From NCBI GenBank assembly GCA_030248225.1, contig JASANE010012217.1, positions 1-64,000 on the forward strand: DNA of 64,000 bases. The letters are read 5' to 3'. Shown here piece after piece: positions 24,071 to 37,300 of this stretch. Source of the DNA: Trileptium ribeirensis (lineage: Eukaryota > Nematoda > Enoplea > Enoplida > Thoracostomopsidae). Every line of letters begins with the position of its first letter. The first letter of the stretch is position 1. Made by a program: the position numbers and the translations under genes. The notes beneath the pieces are model-generated. The model made no database searches, was not told where the DNA came from, and saw only the letters and a list, made by a program, of their open reading frames with translations.

Positions 24071-25860
24071 AAAATTCGGGCTGATTTTAGCATTAAAAAT
24101 ATTTGCGTTCTACCTTTGCTCCCCTAAACGTGCAAATGTTTACAAACTGGGCATGCTGAATCTTAAACGTGTTAAAGAAAAAATCACAGCATTCGTAACT
24201 CTGTTGTTTAGCTGGACATAAAACACCATAAGTTTCAAAATATTTGGGTCATTAATGTCAACATATAAACCAACTGCAAAACGGAGAGATGTTTTCAGTT
24301 CGTCCCCAAGGTCAAACGCCCAGCTCTGCTATTTTGATATACATATACACTGATGTCATTTGAGTTGGGTTGGTCTACGGTCTCGCAATTGATTGCCACA
24401 TAAATACCACGAAAAATGATGTTATTTAGATTTTTGAAACTATCTTTGTAATACTTCTCAACTAACTAAATGCATGTGTTTATTGTAATGTCTGGTTTCT
24501 ATTGAAATTGGTATTATACTCAATCACATATCAATAAAGTAAAATTCAACCATATAACAAATCAAACGGCTTGATAACTTTAATTTCACACAACCCCTGT
24601 TTAAACATTTAGGCATTCTTGACGTGATTAAAACTCGGGCTTTAATATTTAGCCTCTCGCGTTGATAAATTTCACTATTTAGGTGTTGACAGGTGAAGTT
24701 CAATCATATGTCGAAAAAGTAAATTTCAATCACTCGTTGAAAATTTAGGTGACCTCAAGCTTCGATTTCACATATAATTATGATTCAGACAGCGATACTT
24801 GGTATTATAACTCAGATTAAAAATTCTGCAGTTCATTTTCTTCGTATTTCAAAGCTGCAATACTATTATATATAAGACGTAAATTAATAATTCTTATCAT
24901 TAGGCGTATACCCTAGGTGCCTATACATGCTATTTAAGAAATAACAAATCCTCCGTGTCCCAGAGAATGTGAATATGAAATTAGCGTCTTCTAATATCTT
25001 ATCGAAATTTAATTACATTCTAGGTTTTGAGCTTTTGCAGGTAAATTGATAAAAATATTTTAAAATGTCCATAGCTGGGAAACTTGTTGGCCGAACGAAG
25101 TAATTATCTTCTGTTGCTTGCGGTTAATACTATTTATATACCACAAGTGTCCAAGATCCGCCGACTATTGGGGACAGAGGCCGTGCAGTGGGGAGTTGGC
25201 AGCGAAGGTGAATCCATGACGGAGGGGCTTCGTGCTACAGGGATGAGTGCGGCAGGAAGAGGTCAATTTTTGTAAATGTTGAAATTGCTCATAAATTTCC
25301 AAAAAATTGTCATAATTTCACTAGTAATTTGATCATAATTGCAAAATTTTGAAATTTTCCGACGTTTTTGGTGCGGTGCGGTCAAGAAGAGAGTTGTAGT
25401 GTTTGTGGCCACGGAAGAGGGTAAATTCAGTTTCCTTTTGAGATGTGTATCTAAGGAGCAACACCTCCCATGCATACACATATGATATATACAGATGTAC
25501 AAATTTTTAAGTTTTAACCAAAACCAGTCTGGCTGTTGCCGCTTTATTGCCGGTAAGGTGCTAACAGAACCATCGATTTAGCTAAAATTTCCAAAGGCAG
25601 CTGAAATATATAAACGTGGATCTTAGGTTAGCAGCTATGGTATATCGGTTATAACTCCTGCTGTGAATAAATACTGTGTTCAAACCAGTAATAATTATGG
25701 ACTTTTCGCTCTATGCCTTTGTAGTGAGAAGCACAATTTGTGTTAAAAATTTCTGCAGTGCCTGTACCGTTAGGTGTTATGATAGTAGTTATGACTGTAC
25801 ACATATATTGCACTTGGCAAGAAAAAATCTGCACCAAAAACTCTTTTGGGAAACAATATC
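24071..25860. other. No gene recognised
   Basis: This stretch is AT-rich. Repeated TTGAACTTT/GTAAAATTCAACCA-like phrases near 24520-24740 look like old repeat debris. A small GC-richer stretch at 25140-25250 reads open for 63 codons without homology. Confidence 0.4.
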
Positions 25861-25864
25861 AGTT

Positions 25865-26310
25865 CAGTTTAGAGGTGAGAACGGGCAGACAACTTTAGAC
25901 ACGGCCCGGCCCATCGGAAATCGAGGTCAGTCCGGCCCCGCCAGGGTTGGATCTGCAACAGTTCGGCCCAGTCCATATTTGTAATCCGATTTCGGTCTGC
26001 TCGATACAAAGGATACAGACGATATAAAGACACAAAACTAAATGTGGAATGAGGGCGACAAATATTTTAAAAATGAACCCGAATATGAATTAGTATGGAA
26101 CTGTGTACTAATCGTTCAAGCTTTAGCTAGACGTGAGAACAGCCCGAAATTTTTCAGCCAGACCGGACCAGCCGAGCTCGGTCCTGCAAGGATCGGCAAT
26201 ATTTCCGTCAGGTCTGGCCTGTTTACAATGGGGTATCGCGAGACGGGCTGGACCGGATCGGACCGGTCCGTTTGCGAAATTCTCAACCCGAGTAACGAGC
26301 TTACTCTTTC
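25865..26310. repeat. GC-rich pair of direct repeats (GTGAGAACnGnC ... CGGCCC / GGACCGGTCC)
   Basis: Two GC-rich segments, 25865-25990 and 26125-26310, each open with AGANGTGAGAACNGNCNGA and continue with CGGCCC-, GGTCTG- and GACCGG-rich words. About 135 AT-rich bases separate them. The second contains palindromic GGACCGGTCC. The frames over them are by-products of the base composition. Confidence 0.5.
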
Positions 26311-26399
26311 AACGTTTGTTTTGTGTTATTGCTATTGCCGATTAGGTACAAATTTTAAAGTACACGTTTTTAAAACTGCGATACCACTTACTTGGTTGC

Positions 26400-28159
26400 C
26401 GTAAAATTATTTTCACGCGACAACAATAATAGTGATATCAAATATTCAAGCGAATATGAAAAATTGCGTCATCGTCTTATCTTGAGGAATGTTACCAGTA
26501 ACTTGGTTCAAATTTCAACAGCAAATTTGCACCTGAGCGAATAATTATTATTATAACATTAGTTTGATCGAACAAATATCGGGATAACCCATTTTGAATT
26601 AAAAGCTGTGGGCAAACGCACATATATAACACATTTTTCGCAGCGACGACAATAAATACTTTAGCCGTTTCAACAGCGTTAGCTACGTTGTCCTGTTATC
26701 GCTTCAGTTCGCAATAGAAGACAAATAAAAACCGAGATTTTTTACTAAATTATATTAAACTTCATCAATTCTGACATAAATTTTGACTACCAATATTTTT
26801 AGTGTTGCATATATAAATTTTTGGACCTTGATCGGTAAAAATATGTTTTGTATGTTATAATTCCTAGCGACTTCAAAGCATTTTGTGCAGAATACCGCGT
26901 TTGTTTTTAGAATCTAAAAAAGTGTGTTTCTACATTTTATTGGAATTATATATTAGTTTAAACCGTATATCTGCAAGGTATAGTGACTCAAAAAAATTTC
27001 TTGATTACCTTACGATCTCCGTAGAGAATCTAGCGTACTTATCATCGTTTGACATCAAAATCGAACTATAAGCAATACGCTGACTTCGAAGGCTGGTATG
27101 TGCAAGGCATCGACGACTTAAATAGTTACTGACGAAAAATTTACGAATCTTACCTACCGCGGGACACCTAAATTAAATTTTTTGCATCAAAAAGAATTTA
27201 TTGGCGAGGCAGTGTCCTTTCATAGCTTACATTCCACGAAATCTCTAATTTATTGAGGATGTAGCTGCCTAAAACTCAGGCTGCAGGAAGCATTATAGTC
27301 TCAAGGCAGTAGAAGGCAACGTATACAAAATTATATATAATTATATAATAGTTACACTAAATTTACAGCTGTTCTGGTTGGGCTAAGATTTAAGCTCAAA
27401 TCATGGAGTTTTTGCCCAGTTCATCTCCACATTTCATAATTTTAATCGGGTTTCAAAATTAACGTCGCGAGTGAAAATCGTGGTATGATGCAAGTAATCA
27501 TATCATTGCTATGTAGGTTTCGTAAATCAACATATGATCCCAATATTTTGCTAAACCAAGTTATATCAAAGTTGTTAATATCAGCATGCAGGAAGCCATC
27601 GTTGGCGTCTACAGCCACACATTTCGCATAACTTGTGCGGACATATTATTATTGCACTATTATGATTTGAGTTAAGACAACGGTCAAATCTAGACTAGGT
27701 AAGCATGTACGAAACGTTCAACAGAGACGTAATATAAATTAAAATTACCCTACACACAATATCTTCATCATTACTTGACGACACTCGAACTAGTATGACG
27801 TGTTATGGAGTGCTATATTTATTAATTTAAGCGTCCATAAATCCATTGAACGAGTAACTGCTGTTTCTGATCAAATATTTGGATATTCCAGTCATATTGG
27901 CTCTATGTTATAAACAATCATATGCTTAGTTTAGTAGCCATATGTACTGGTGCTGTTACCAAGGCACAAACTATTTCTTTTTCCCTACGAGCGGCATAGA
28001 CTTTAAGCTGTTTGCCGAATAATGCCCACTTGATTGATTACGTTCCGCGCGACGTTGTTGCTACTTCGAGCAGGAAAATTATAGTATTGAGGACTTTCGA
28101 ACGATTTATCGGTTACAGGCCACTGTAGTCTTTGCACATTACGCTGTACCGAATAAGGA
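26400..28159 (-). other. 3' flank of CASK, no other gene recognised
   Basis: This is AT-rich DNA downstream of the CASK stop. Part of it must be 3' untranslated region. A minus-strand AATAAA lies at 27818-27823. No frame with recognisable homology is seen on either strand. Confidence 0.5.
27818..27823 (-). terminator. Candidate CASK polyadenylation signal
   Basis: TTTATT on the plus strand gives AATAAA on the minus strand about 340 bases downstream of the CASK stop. In AT-rich DNA such hexamers are frequent, so this is a candidate only. Confidence 0.3.
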
Positions 28160-28339
28160 TTAGTAAACCCACGACACAGGAACCCATTGTGGAGATGTAT
28201 GTAATTTTTCAACGAGCAGTTCAACTTGTCGAATCGTTTCATCAATATCATTATTAACGATAACATAGTCAAAATAATGGCCGTAGGCTTGCCGAAGAAG
28301 TTCAGATTCCCGCAGCAGACGTTCCAGGCTTCCGTCTGG
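28160..28339 (-). CDS. CASK: CASK terminal exon: end of guanylate kinase domain and stop
   Basis: Sixty codons including the stop (TAA at 28160-28162). It encodes [15 protein letters not shown], the [18 protein letters not shown] block, and the C-terminus QWVPVSWVY, which is the usual CASK end. The acceptor is TTTAAG, phase 0. It follows LQGLHD of the previous exon in frame. Confidence 0.95.
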   Translation of the reverse strand, partial: PDGSLERLLRESELLRQAYGHYFDYVIVNNDIDETIRQVELLVEKLHTSPQWVPVSWVY

Positions 28340-31300
28340 CTTAAATATAAACTCAAAGAAGCTTTTCATGCTGCTAGCATGTAAATATTTACATCGTATA
28401 ATATTTCAATTTCTGTAAATTTAGCCCTAGACAATAAAAATATAGTGTTGAAACTTGTATTACGCCAGGTAGCAATAGCTTAGAGCTCAGCATATTTCCA
28501 TAACAACATATATGACTCTAACCTACAGCTTAGATGGTTTACAGCCTATCCACACATAAGTGTGACATAATGAAGCGCTGGTACTGTAAATGTCACATTT
28601 CTAACCCATTTTAGTTTTCGCAACTATACACAATGTTCAAAATTTTAGATTTTATAATGCTGTCACATTAAAGGCAAGTACAGCCTGAAAATTATTGGTA
28701 TGGCTCGGCCGAAACATATGTCGGCACGACTAGTAGAGCGGCAGGGGTAAATTCGGCTCAGCCCTTTATAAATTTATTCTCCTGGACCAATTCTAAATCC
28801 CGTAATCCCGTAAATAGTCTGAAAGTTTCTTTAATTGAAGTTCTTCTTTCCGGCAGGATTATTCCAGAGCTTTGCCATTTAATAAACTGTTGCAGTGTTT
28901 AGCAATTTGGCATTAATTAGAAATCACTTTATTAGGCTGCTTCTTTGCAAATTAAAGTCTACTGTTGGTCCACGGTGAACAATGTTCACAACCCCCGTTT
29001 TTCCGGTCACCCCATTGCTGTCAACACTTAATGAAACGGGTAATAATTTCATATACCTAAATACTACAGAGCTGCTATTCGATGGTGACCAGCTAATAAA
29101 CTCATACTTTAGAAGCGACGGGTATCATATGTCAACATCTGGCGAAAAACTCGTCACTGGTGAAATCAATGAGATGATTTGAATCACATCTGCGGCGTAT
29201 GGTTGCAAGTAAATTAACGCCAATGACATGTTGAGAGAGACTAGTATCTCAATTATATTAACAATATCGACAAATGAACGGAAAGCAACATCAATTAAGT
29301 GGCAGTACCATCGTCGCTGCAGCATCGACACCGACAGAGGTAATAATATCTCGCATGCAATAACCGGAGCGGAAGCGTCGACAGGGTGGGTGGAGGGCCC
29401 GAAGCTGCTGTCGTCCCAGCTATCGGGAGCGCGACACCTAATGCGAAGGGAATATTGAATGTTCTGATTTTATAAGGTAAATTAATTAAATTTCAATTAA
29501 ATTTAATCAGAATCTTTAATCTGAGCTTAACTTAAGCAGAAAAAATTTAAAGTAATTAAGAAAAATTTTTAAGCTTCTGAAAATACCATCAGTACATATG
29601 ACAGTGAACAAAGTCAGACAACAGACAATGACAGGCCAAGTATTTTAAAATTTCATAAAAAAATTTAGTGTACAGCTGACATCGTTAAACGACTATTTTT
29701 GAAAAAAATCCAGACATGGGGTGGGGATTGCCACGAAAAAATTTTCATCCTCACCCAACCCCACCCACATCCCCGTGAAGATCCTACCACCATGATAAGC
29801 ATGAGAATTCTGTATGGCTGTCCACATTTTGTGATCCAACGCTTCTGACAAGCGTTATGAATTCAAATTTTTCTTGAGGTACACCTTTGGCCAAAACATC
29901 ATAATTTCCTATCGGATTTATGGATATTTGCTAAAGAAATATGCAGTGAAGTGTACACACAAAGCTAGGGGCACAGTTATATTTTAGTACGCATACAAAT
30001 ACCAAAAACCTTTCAATTTAATGGCGAGTTCTGCGCACGCGGACTGACGGAAACGACACTTTTGCACAATTATATGCTATTTGAGGAAGCTTCGGCCACC
30101 TGCGTATTACTGTAGCGTAGCCCACTGTAACAAGCACGACACACATCGCACTTCGATTATATATTTTGTTTTAATTTTTGCAGTCGTGCTGCTCTAGGCT
30201 GGGCTGTTGCAGTCAACAGTGTGCACAGGCCGACCGAAAACTTCACGGCGTCACATCCATACCCGACCCAGCTTGTTTTATATCGTAGTCGGCCTACCGG
30301 CTTTTTATCTTAAGTTAATATTTATTGAGCGGAGCGAAGTGAAGCGTTTTTGTTTCGTCAGAAGGGTGAAATCAACACTGTCTGTCCGTCAGTCCGTCCA
30401 TCGAACTCTTCAATAACTATTCGGCAGATTAAAAATTGTTTCAAATGCCTAATATGCTTCAGATGCAAGAGATATAGGTTGTCAAAATTTGTTTTAGTTA
30501 ATTAGTAATTAATTAGTTAAGAGTGTTAGCCTGTTTTTAGCATTTTCAAACAAAAATTGCTTATTTTTTCAATGAATAATTAGTATAAAGCTATTATTTT
30601 AGTGCGTACAGTACATCACGCCGTGCTGATTAGAAATCTGCTATTTATTACTATTCGAAGATGTTAAAAACGTGCTAATTATCCAGATAATTAGCTAATT
30701 TTTTGAAAAATGTCAAAGTAGTCAGAACTAAAAATGCACAAGGGGGTTTTCGATGTCGCTGATAACGAATACGATGGCATTTATGAAGCTCTAAAACTTT
30801 ATCGTGTACGCTAATTAGTGAATTAATTAGCTAATTAGTTAATTTTATGCAAATTTTAAAATCACCCCGATTTGGTCCGCTGAGTTTTTATAATATATTA
30901 AGTTTACTAGTATAATACTTACGTCGTGTAGGCCTTGAAGGTTTGGAGCAGCAATGAAAATAACAAATGGCGAGAATTCAGCGGTTCTTAGAACTTTCAA
31001 TGCCTGAAAAGCATTGTAAAATACATTATTTATAAAAGATCTTAAATACGCGTTAAGAATGTTTCTGAAAAAAATGGATTTGTTTGGAAAGTATTGCACA
31101 TATTTTTCGGCTTTCTTTAAACAATTTGTATACCGAATTTGAGAAATCTTTAATGATACAGACGTTCTTAAATTTTAAATTATGTCCTGCTGCAGTTGTG
31201 TTATAGTTCACCGGGCCAATGTAACCTTTAGGGGCGGAAGTTAAATGCAAAGCATGCCGTTCTCGATATACTAAGCCTAAGTCTTAGTCTTAGCCTAAGC

Positions 31301-34300
31301 TAAGGTCCCTATATGAACCATGCACTAAGCCTAAGCCTAAGTCGGGGGGGGGGGGCTGCCGCCCGCCGAAGCCCTCGCTCTAAGCTGGTCTTTTTTTCTA
31401 ACGTTATAACGTCCGACCCCTAAAGGTGACATGGGTTTACCGTATGCTTCTAATAAAAGCACATGACAACGGTTCTACAGCTTCTAGAGCTGCCAGTGGT
31501 AAGTATTGTTGCTCAGATAAGTTTCGTATATTTCTATTTATTTTTACAGAACAGTAGTGGTCTAAGTGTAGGTGTAACAACGTTTTTGCAGTTTGATTTT
31601 AATACATTTAAACATTTATGATATATATTTGAAGTTATAAAATGGTTAAGACGTCAGAAAATTAGACAGAAATGGGATTCCTGGTGTCCAAAACTTGCAA
31701 CAAAATTTTACTATATGAATATTTATAACTTTACGCTGGAATTGTGTTATACATAATGAAACTTGGATATTGTGAGCCCACTGGAAGCTATCCGCAATCA
31801 TCATTGGTGTAAACGCTAAATACTGCGTGCACCGTGTTAAACTGTTCGAAGTATGATGTTGCATATGGAAGAAAATAAGCAATACTTCACAAAATGAGAG
31901 CAGCAAGCAATCAAGCTGTCCTACTTCGTGGCAACATCGTGGTGACAATCGAAAACGATTAAAAAATTCTGCTGTATCGATCATATAAGAGCGCTATGTA
32001 TCCCAGATGTAGGCTCGAAATGTCCAAATATTTCACTATCGAGACATTTTTGGCAACTAAAGCTTTCGCTAGAAAACGAGTAAATTTATTATAGCCTACA
32101 TTGCGTAGCAAGTTGCTTTGCTTATCAGCTTTGTCATTCGGCGTTCCTTTGCACGTACGCTATTATTCGATCACTTGGCAGATTCCATAAAGGACCCCTA
32201 AATGGAAAAGTGTCTAGCACACATGGCTCGGAAACAAACAATCCAACTTCAAACCGCCGTTAAGCAAAAACTTATTCAAAATTGTACGAAATACGTGTTA
32301 GTTATAAAAAGAAAGGATTACTGGCTTATTTTTTGCTATCGTGCTTTTTGAAATGAAACATAAGAACTGCTCATCGCAGAGAACAACACTGCGGCGGCAT
32401 CATATATTATAGCTGCGAATGTTGAAGCGCCTACATAACATTTGCATTCTGCCAAACATACTTGCGGCTCTACGTCAAGAATTGCCATTTTGCCAGATTT
32501 GTGTATCAGACGAATTGTTTCCAGTTTCGTTCCGTACATGGCTTCCTCATGCGTCCCATATTCCAAATATTCGTTGCTTTGTATATCTTGCATCATATGA
32601 TCGTGCGTGACAAAAAAATAATGTCGGCCATGCTCCTCGTCTTTGCGCGGTGGACGTGTTGTATCTGAAATGAAAATAACTTCCTTAAGCATGGGTCAAC
32701 TTTTACCTTTGCGAGTTTGGTTGGGCTAAGGCATCGCAAAAAAATAGCTCTGATTCTATTAAGTTTTCTAGGCGAAAATAAGCTGGAGAACAAGAATACT
32801 GTTGGCAACTGTCATATTTAATTACCACCTTATAAGTCATAAACTGGATTGGATGTAGTAAGCATACTATTATAACAATAAACTCCTATCTCTATCTACA
32901 CTACATGCTGAATATCTTCACACACAGTGAGATGTCTTCCGATGCCATTCCTATATCTACGCATACTGAAATTATTCACATATTGACCCACTGAGGAGTT
33001 TACGTTAGTCCATTCCTATTGATATACTTGTTTTTCTATGAATATATACCTACTAATATATTTTCGGTTATATACCAACCTAAATATACATTGAAATCTT
33101 CACATGTTGACCTTGCTGAGGAGTTTACGTTTGTCCACCCCTATTGATATACTTGTTTCTCTTTTAATAAATACCTACTAATATATTTTTTGGTTATATA
33201 CCAACCTAAATATGCACTGAAATCTTCACATGTTAACCCTACAGAGGAGTTTACGTTTGTCCATTCCTATTGATATACTTGTTTTTCTTTTAATAAATAT
33301 CTACTGAGGTGTTTTCGGTTATATATCCCAACCTGCTACTGAAATTCCTCATATGAATACCTACTGCTGTGTGTCTGGTTGCCCACCGTATCTACATAAA
33401 GACTTTGTTCACATGAACAGGTATATATTGAGGTGTATTCGGTACACCTCACCACGCGCGCCACCAAGTCGACACCACTTCTTTACAACTGATTATATAA
33501 AAAATGACAACTGTATAGATAAAGATGACAGTAAATTGATGAACAGGAAATATACTTGCCTGACATTTTCAGATATATTTGTTGAAACGTTGACTTCATT
33601 TATTTTTGTACATTTATTTCTGCGCAAAGTTGAGGCTGATATGTCAGTTGTTGAACTGTAGTTTTTGCGAAACTGTGAGAAAATTTCAGGTTTGCAGAAT
33701 ATTAAACGATTCTAAGGAAAAGTGCTGCGGATTTCGCTTAAATAGGGTAAACATATTGGTCGGTAGCAAAAGTCCGCAACGCTATAACGACGCGAAGAAC
33801 ACAAATTCTTAACAGTAGCAATTTAATTAATGCTCCATTTTTTAATTCATAGGTTGAATTCCCTTGCTGCGCACCGTAGATTCTGTATTTTTTGCACAAA
33901 TATTGATCAGACAGCCATGATTATCGAGTAACACTACTTCTTTTAAATACAATTGCTTAAAAACATTAAAGTTTGCTGGTGGACAATTTTTTAGATCATT
34001 AAAGAGGTATGTTCGACGAAAACAATAATGAGAGTACTAAAAGAAATACATAAAATGTGTAAGTCATCAATAGGTGCTGGCGGTGTTTCAAACATAGGGT
34101 GTCGAAGGTACGTCGGCTTAGGTGGTCAGAAGTTGTGGGGAAGGTCCTCAAGATATACGGTGTGTACCCGTCCGTCGATATTTCTGTCAATTTTACCAAA
34201 TTGTTTTGCCGATTGTACCCCGTTTTGCTGATGGGGGTGCGGAGCCTTTTGAGGGTATCGGAATATGTCTTGGGGATTTGATCCTTAGGGGATAACCCCA

Positions 34301-37300
34301 CTACTTCTCTCAATCAACACCTATGATTTAAAGTCCAGTAGGGCTGATGCATTAAAACAAATTATTAATTGAAAATTTTATACAATTTAGTGCACTAAGT
34401 CTATTCAATTGTACGCGCTAATGATCAACGCTACTGGTCAGAATGGCACATTAAATAAGGTAACCCAGAATGATATAAGGCATACAAGTAATAGTTGTAG
34501 CACAGGCACCGTGCGTTAAGTGATTTGTACACACTGTTGTGACGAGCTGAGACGAGTGCGTTAGCACGAGTTTGAACGAGTTAAATAACACAACCGTGCA
34601 TACAACTTAACGCACGCCTAGCTGTGCTACAACTTACTTGTAATACAGCTAATTTATACGTGCGTTAACACATCTCGATGCACGGCTTTTACACTATATG
34701 TTGTGCTACAATATATAACAACGAAATGTTGCTAACGGTACAATATTATAATTGCGAACAGTAAATATAAAATTTTTAGTTACGAGGTATTGGATATGCA
34801 AATCGTTCGGGAAAATGAGCGATGAGTGTGTTTTTAATATGCCGTCGTCCCACACCGTGTGCACCGAGAAGGACTAGAGTTTTACGACGGAACGATGGCA
34901 GGCGAACAACCTTAAAGACATATTAAAGACAAAAATGATATATTCAAAGCATGAACTAATACTGTTCTCACGTGTTTGTAATAAAAACAGCTTGGTAAGG
35001 TAAAGTATAGGTGTATAAGCATCCTTAGTTTCACTGATTCAAGGTTTCATGACTTACATCGTTGGTGGGCGCAAAATTTAATGAACTCAGGTTTAGTTCG
35101 TATTTGTAAATTATTATGTACAGACCCATCAGCAGATTTAAGGAAAATAAAATTCATTGTGATTGTAAACGATAATCAATGGCACAAATGCGTTCTGAAT
35201 TATGGGGGAATGCGGAGTAGCGATTCAACTATGCTGGCATCGCCAAAATGACTTATCCGCATACAGTTAGCAACAAGGCTATTGAGCAATTCAATTCATG
35301 ACGTAGCTATTGTAGGAACTAATGTATCCATTTCAACTCGAAAACATGCTGTGTCAAATGTTTTGTATTTTCTAGGTACCAACCGAACACTTTGCAAACG
35401 CTGCTATTCAAGAAACAGCACAACTTTAATAATAATTTCAATGGTCAGACGAATCATTGTGTTTGATTTAAGATATTAATACAAAACAATAAATGTGAAC
35501 AATTTGGTTTGACAGTTACCGAAATTTACAATAATAGCAAACTGTAACTGTTGCCAATTGGGTTAACTTAATTTTGATCAAAACAAAAAAGAAATGTGCT
35601 ACACTGCGTTTAGCCATACAACAATTTCGAAGGACATCTGCATGTAATAGTATTATAAATGTTTGTAACTAAAGTCTTGTAAATGCTTGAACTATACTAA
35701 ATACATTCAAAAAGGATTAATGTAATTTTTAACCCATTCTTTGCATAATAACTGCCAAAGTAATCTAAATTTTCAAGCTGACTGATAAAGTTAAGCTATG
35801 GACAGCATTTAGCGAAGATATTAACAACACGATTGTTCTCAACAAGGGTACAGTTTACAAGTCTGAAAGATTCTGCCATGGCTCAGTTTCACTGTGGACT
35901 AGACCATGGTTTCGCAAAGAGTACCCGTCAAAAATATGTAGCAAAACCCGCGGTGCACAAATATTAATTTTACAACGTATTGACATTGTAGACGTTTACT
36001 TGTTACATAACTGCATACTTGCCTGGCTTTTGACGCAATTGATTATGCAAAAATTGATTATGTTATGGCAAAAATATAGACCCAAAATCATAGTGTTTTC
36101 ATGTTGGTAGCAGGCTACACCGGTACCTTTTGTAAAACGTCAAAATACCGTTGTTGTATTTTAAAATGCAACTAGATGTAAATATACAGCTCAATAAAAG
36201 GTCAAACGGCCGTTTGAGTAAAATTTCACAGCTTCCAATGTGCAGTAAAATGTATCACTAGTCTTGTTTCGCAAGGCCTGTTTTAGTCTCTAAACGCCAA
36301 CTCACCGAAAATGTTCGAGACTATAAACTGAAATCCATGGTTGCCAACTCAGCGAAAATGTTCGGGACTATAAACTGAAATCCATGGTTGCCAATATATG
36401 TAAAAAAGCCAATTTTAGTTGTGCCAGTGACTTATAAGTACAGTTAACTACAAATAAACCATAAACTCCGTAAAGCGAGCTCCTAAACTAGGTTGAAGAC
36501 ATTGCTACAATGACACATTCAGTCTTCTCCTACTGTAACATATTCAAAACCGTTAAATCTGTAAACAGCGTAATTTACTTCTTCATAAGTGACAAGATCA
36601 AGTTGGTCGAAAAGTGCGTTTTGCTTCGATAAATACTTATCGCGCAAATGCTTCTTTCGTTTGTTGAACCACATGCAGTGCGCTGAAATTAACGCTACAT
36701 CACTTCGTTATAAGTGAAGCTAAGGTCGCAAGTAACGATAACCAACATAATATTTGCTTACTGAAATAAAAGAGCGAAGTATAACTTTTCGGCCGTCACG
36801 GAAATTTGTGATTAATAACAACAAAGCACTGACTGGAAAATAATTTACTCAACAAATATAATAATGGTTACTTCCACAGAATCAAGAGAGTGATTTTGCA
36901 AGAAATATACTCCTATCTATGCTGTACAGAAGCTGCATCAGTTTTACAACCAATGACGCGCACAAATCACGATATTCCTTCTGTACGCGGTAACGATTAG
37001 CATTGCTCAACACGAAGGTGCTGTTTTGAATCACGAATTCACAAATCACTGTGTCGCAATTTCCTGAGCGTGTTAATTTGTAAATGAGTTTTCAATCACG
37101 TTTTTATTTCACACTTTTGTACACTTATAGACTGCGAACACAACCGTCAACATGTCATTTGATGAACGGAAATACACTTACGAAATCAAGAAACGTCACA
37201 AATCAAAAATCAAGGTAATTGTGTCGGAACACCGCCAAACCCAATTCTCATTGGTTAATTTGTGAATACCGATGGAAGAAGCATCACAGAGAATTTTTGC

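Larger units (their letters stand above)
28340..30922 (-). other. CASK last intron
   Basis: The donor is GTAAGT at 30922 and the acceptor AAG at 28340. It holds an SGNH-esterase fragment (28982-29182), a GC-rich patch at 29700-29790 (CCCACCCACATCCCCGTG), and sequence related to the 10880 element at 30330-30420. Repeated TTAGCTAATTAGTTAATT-type words lie at 30480-30850. Confidence 0.6.

Noticed and set aside
31262..31345. Interstitial telomere (TTAGGC)n
   Set aside because: Only two or three adjacent units, and the same words recur at the same place in other MITE copies, so they belong to the element.
33999..34313. 104-codon minus-strand frame between CASK exons
   Set aside because: It overlaps a repeat-like patch, matches no CASK region, and the neighbouring exons join in phase without it.
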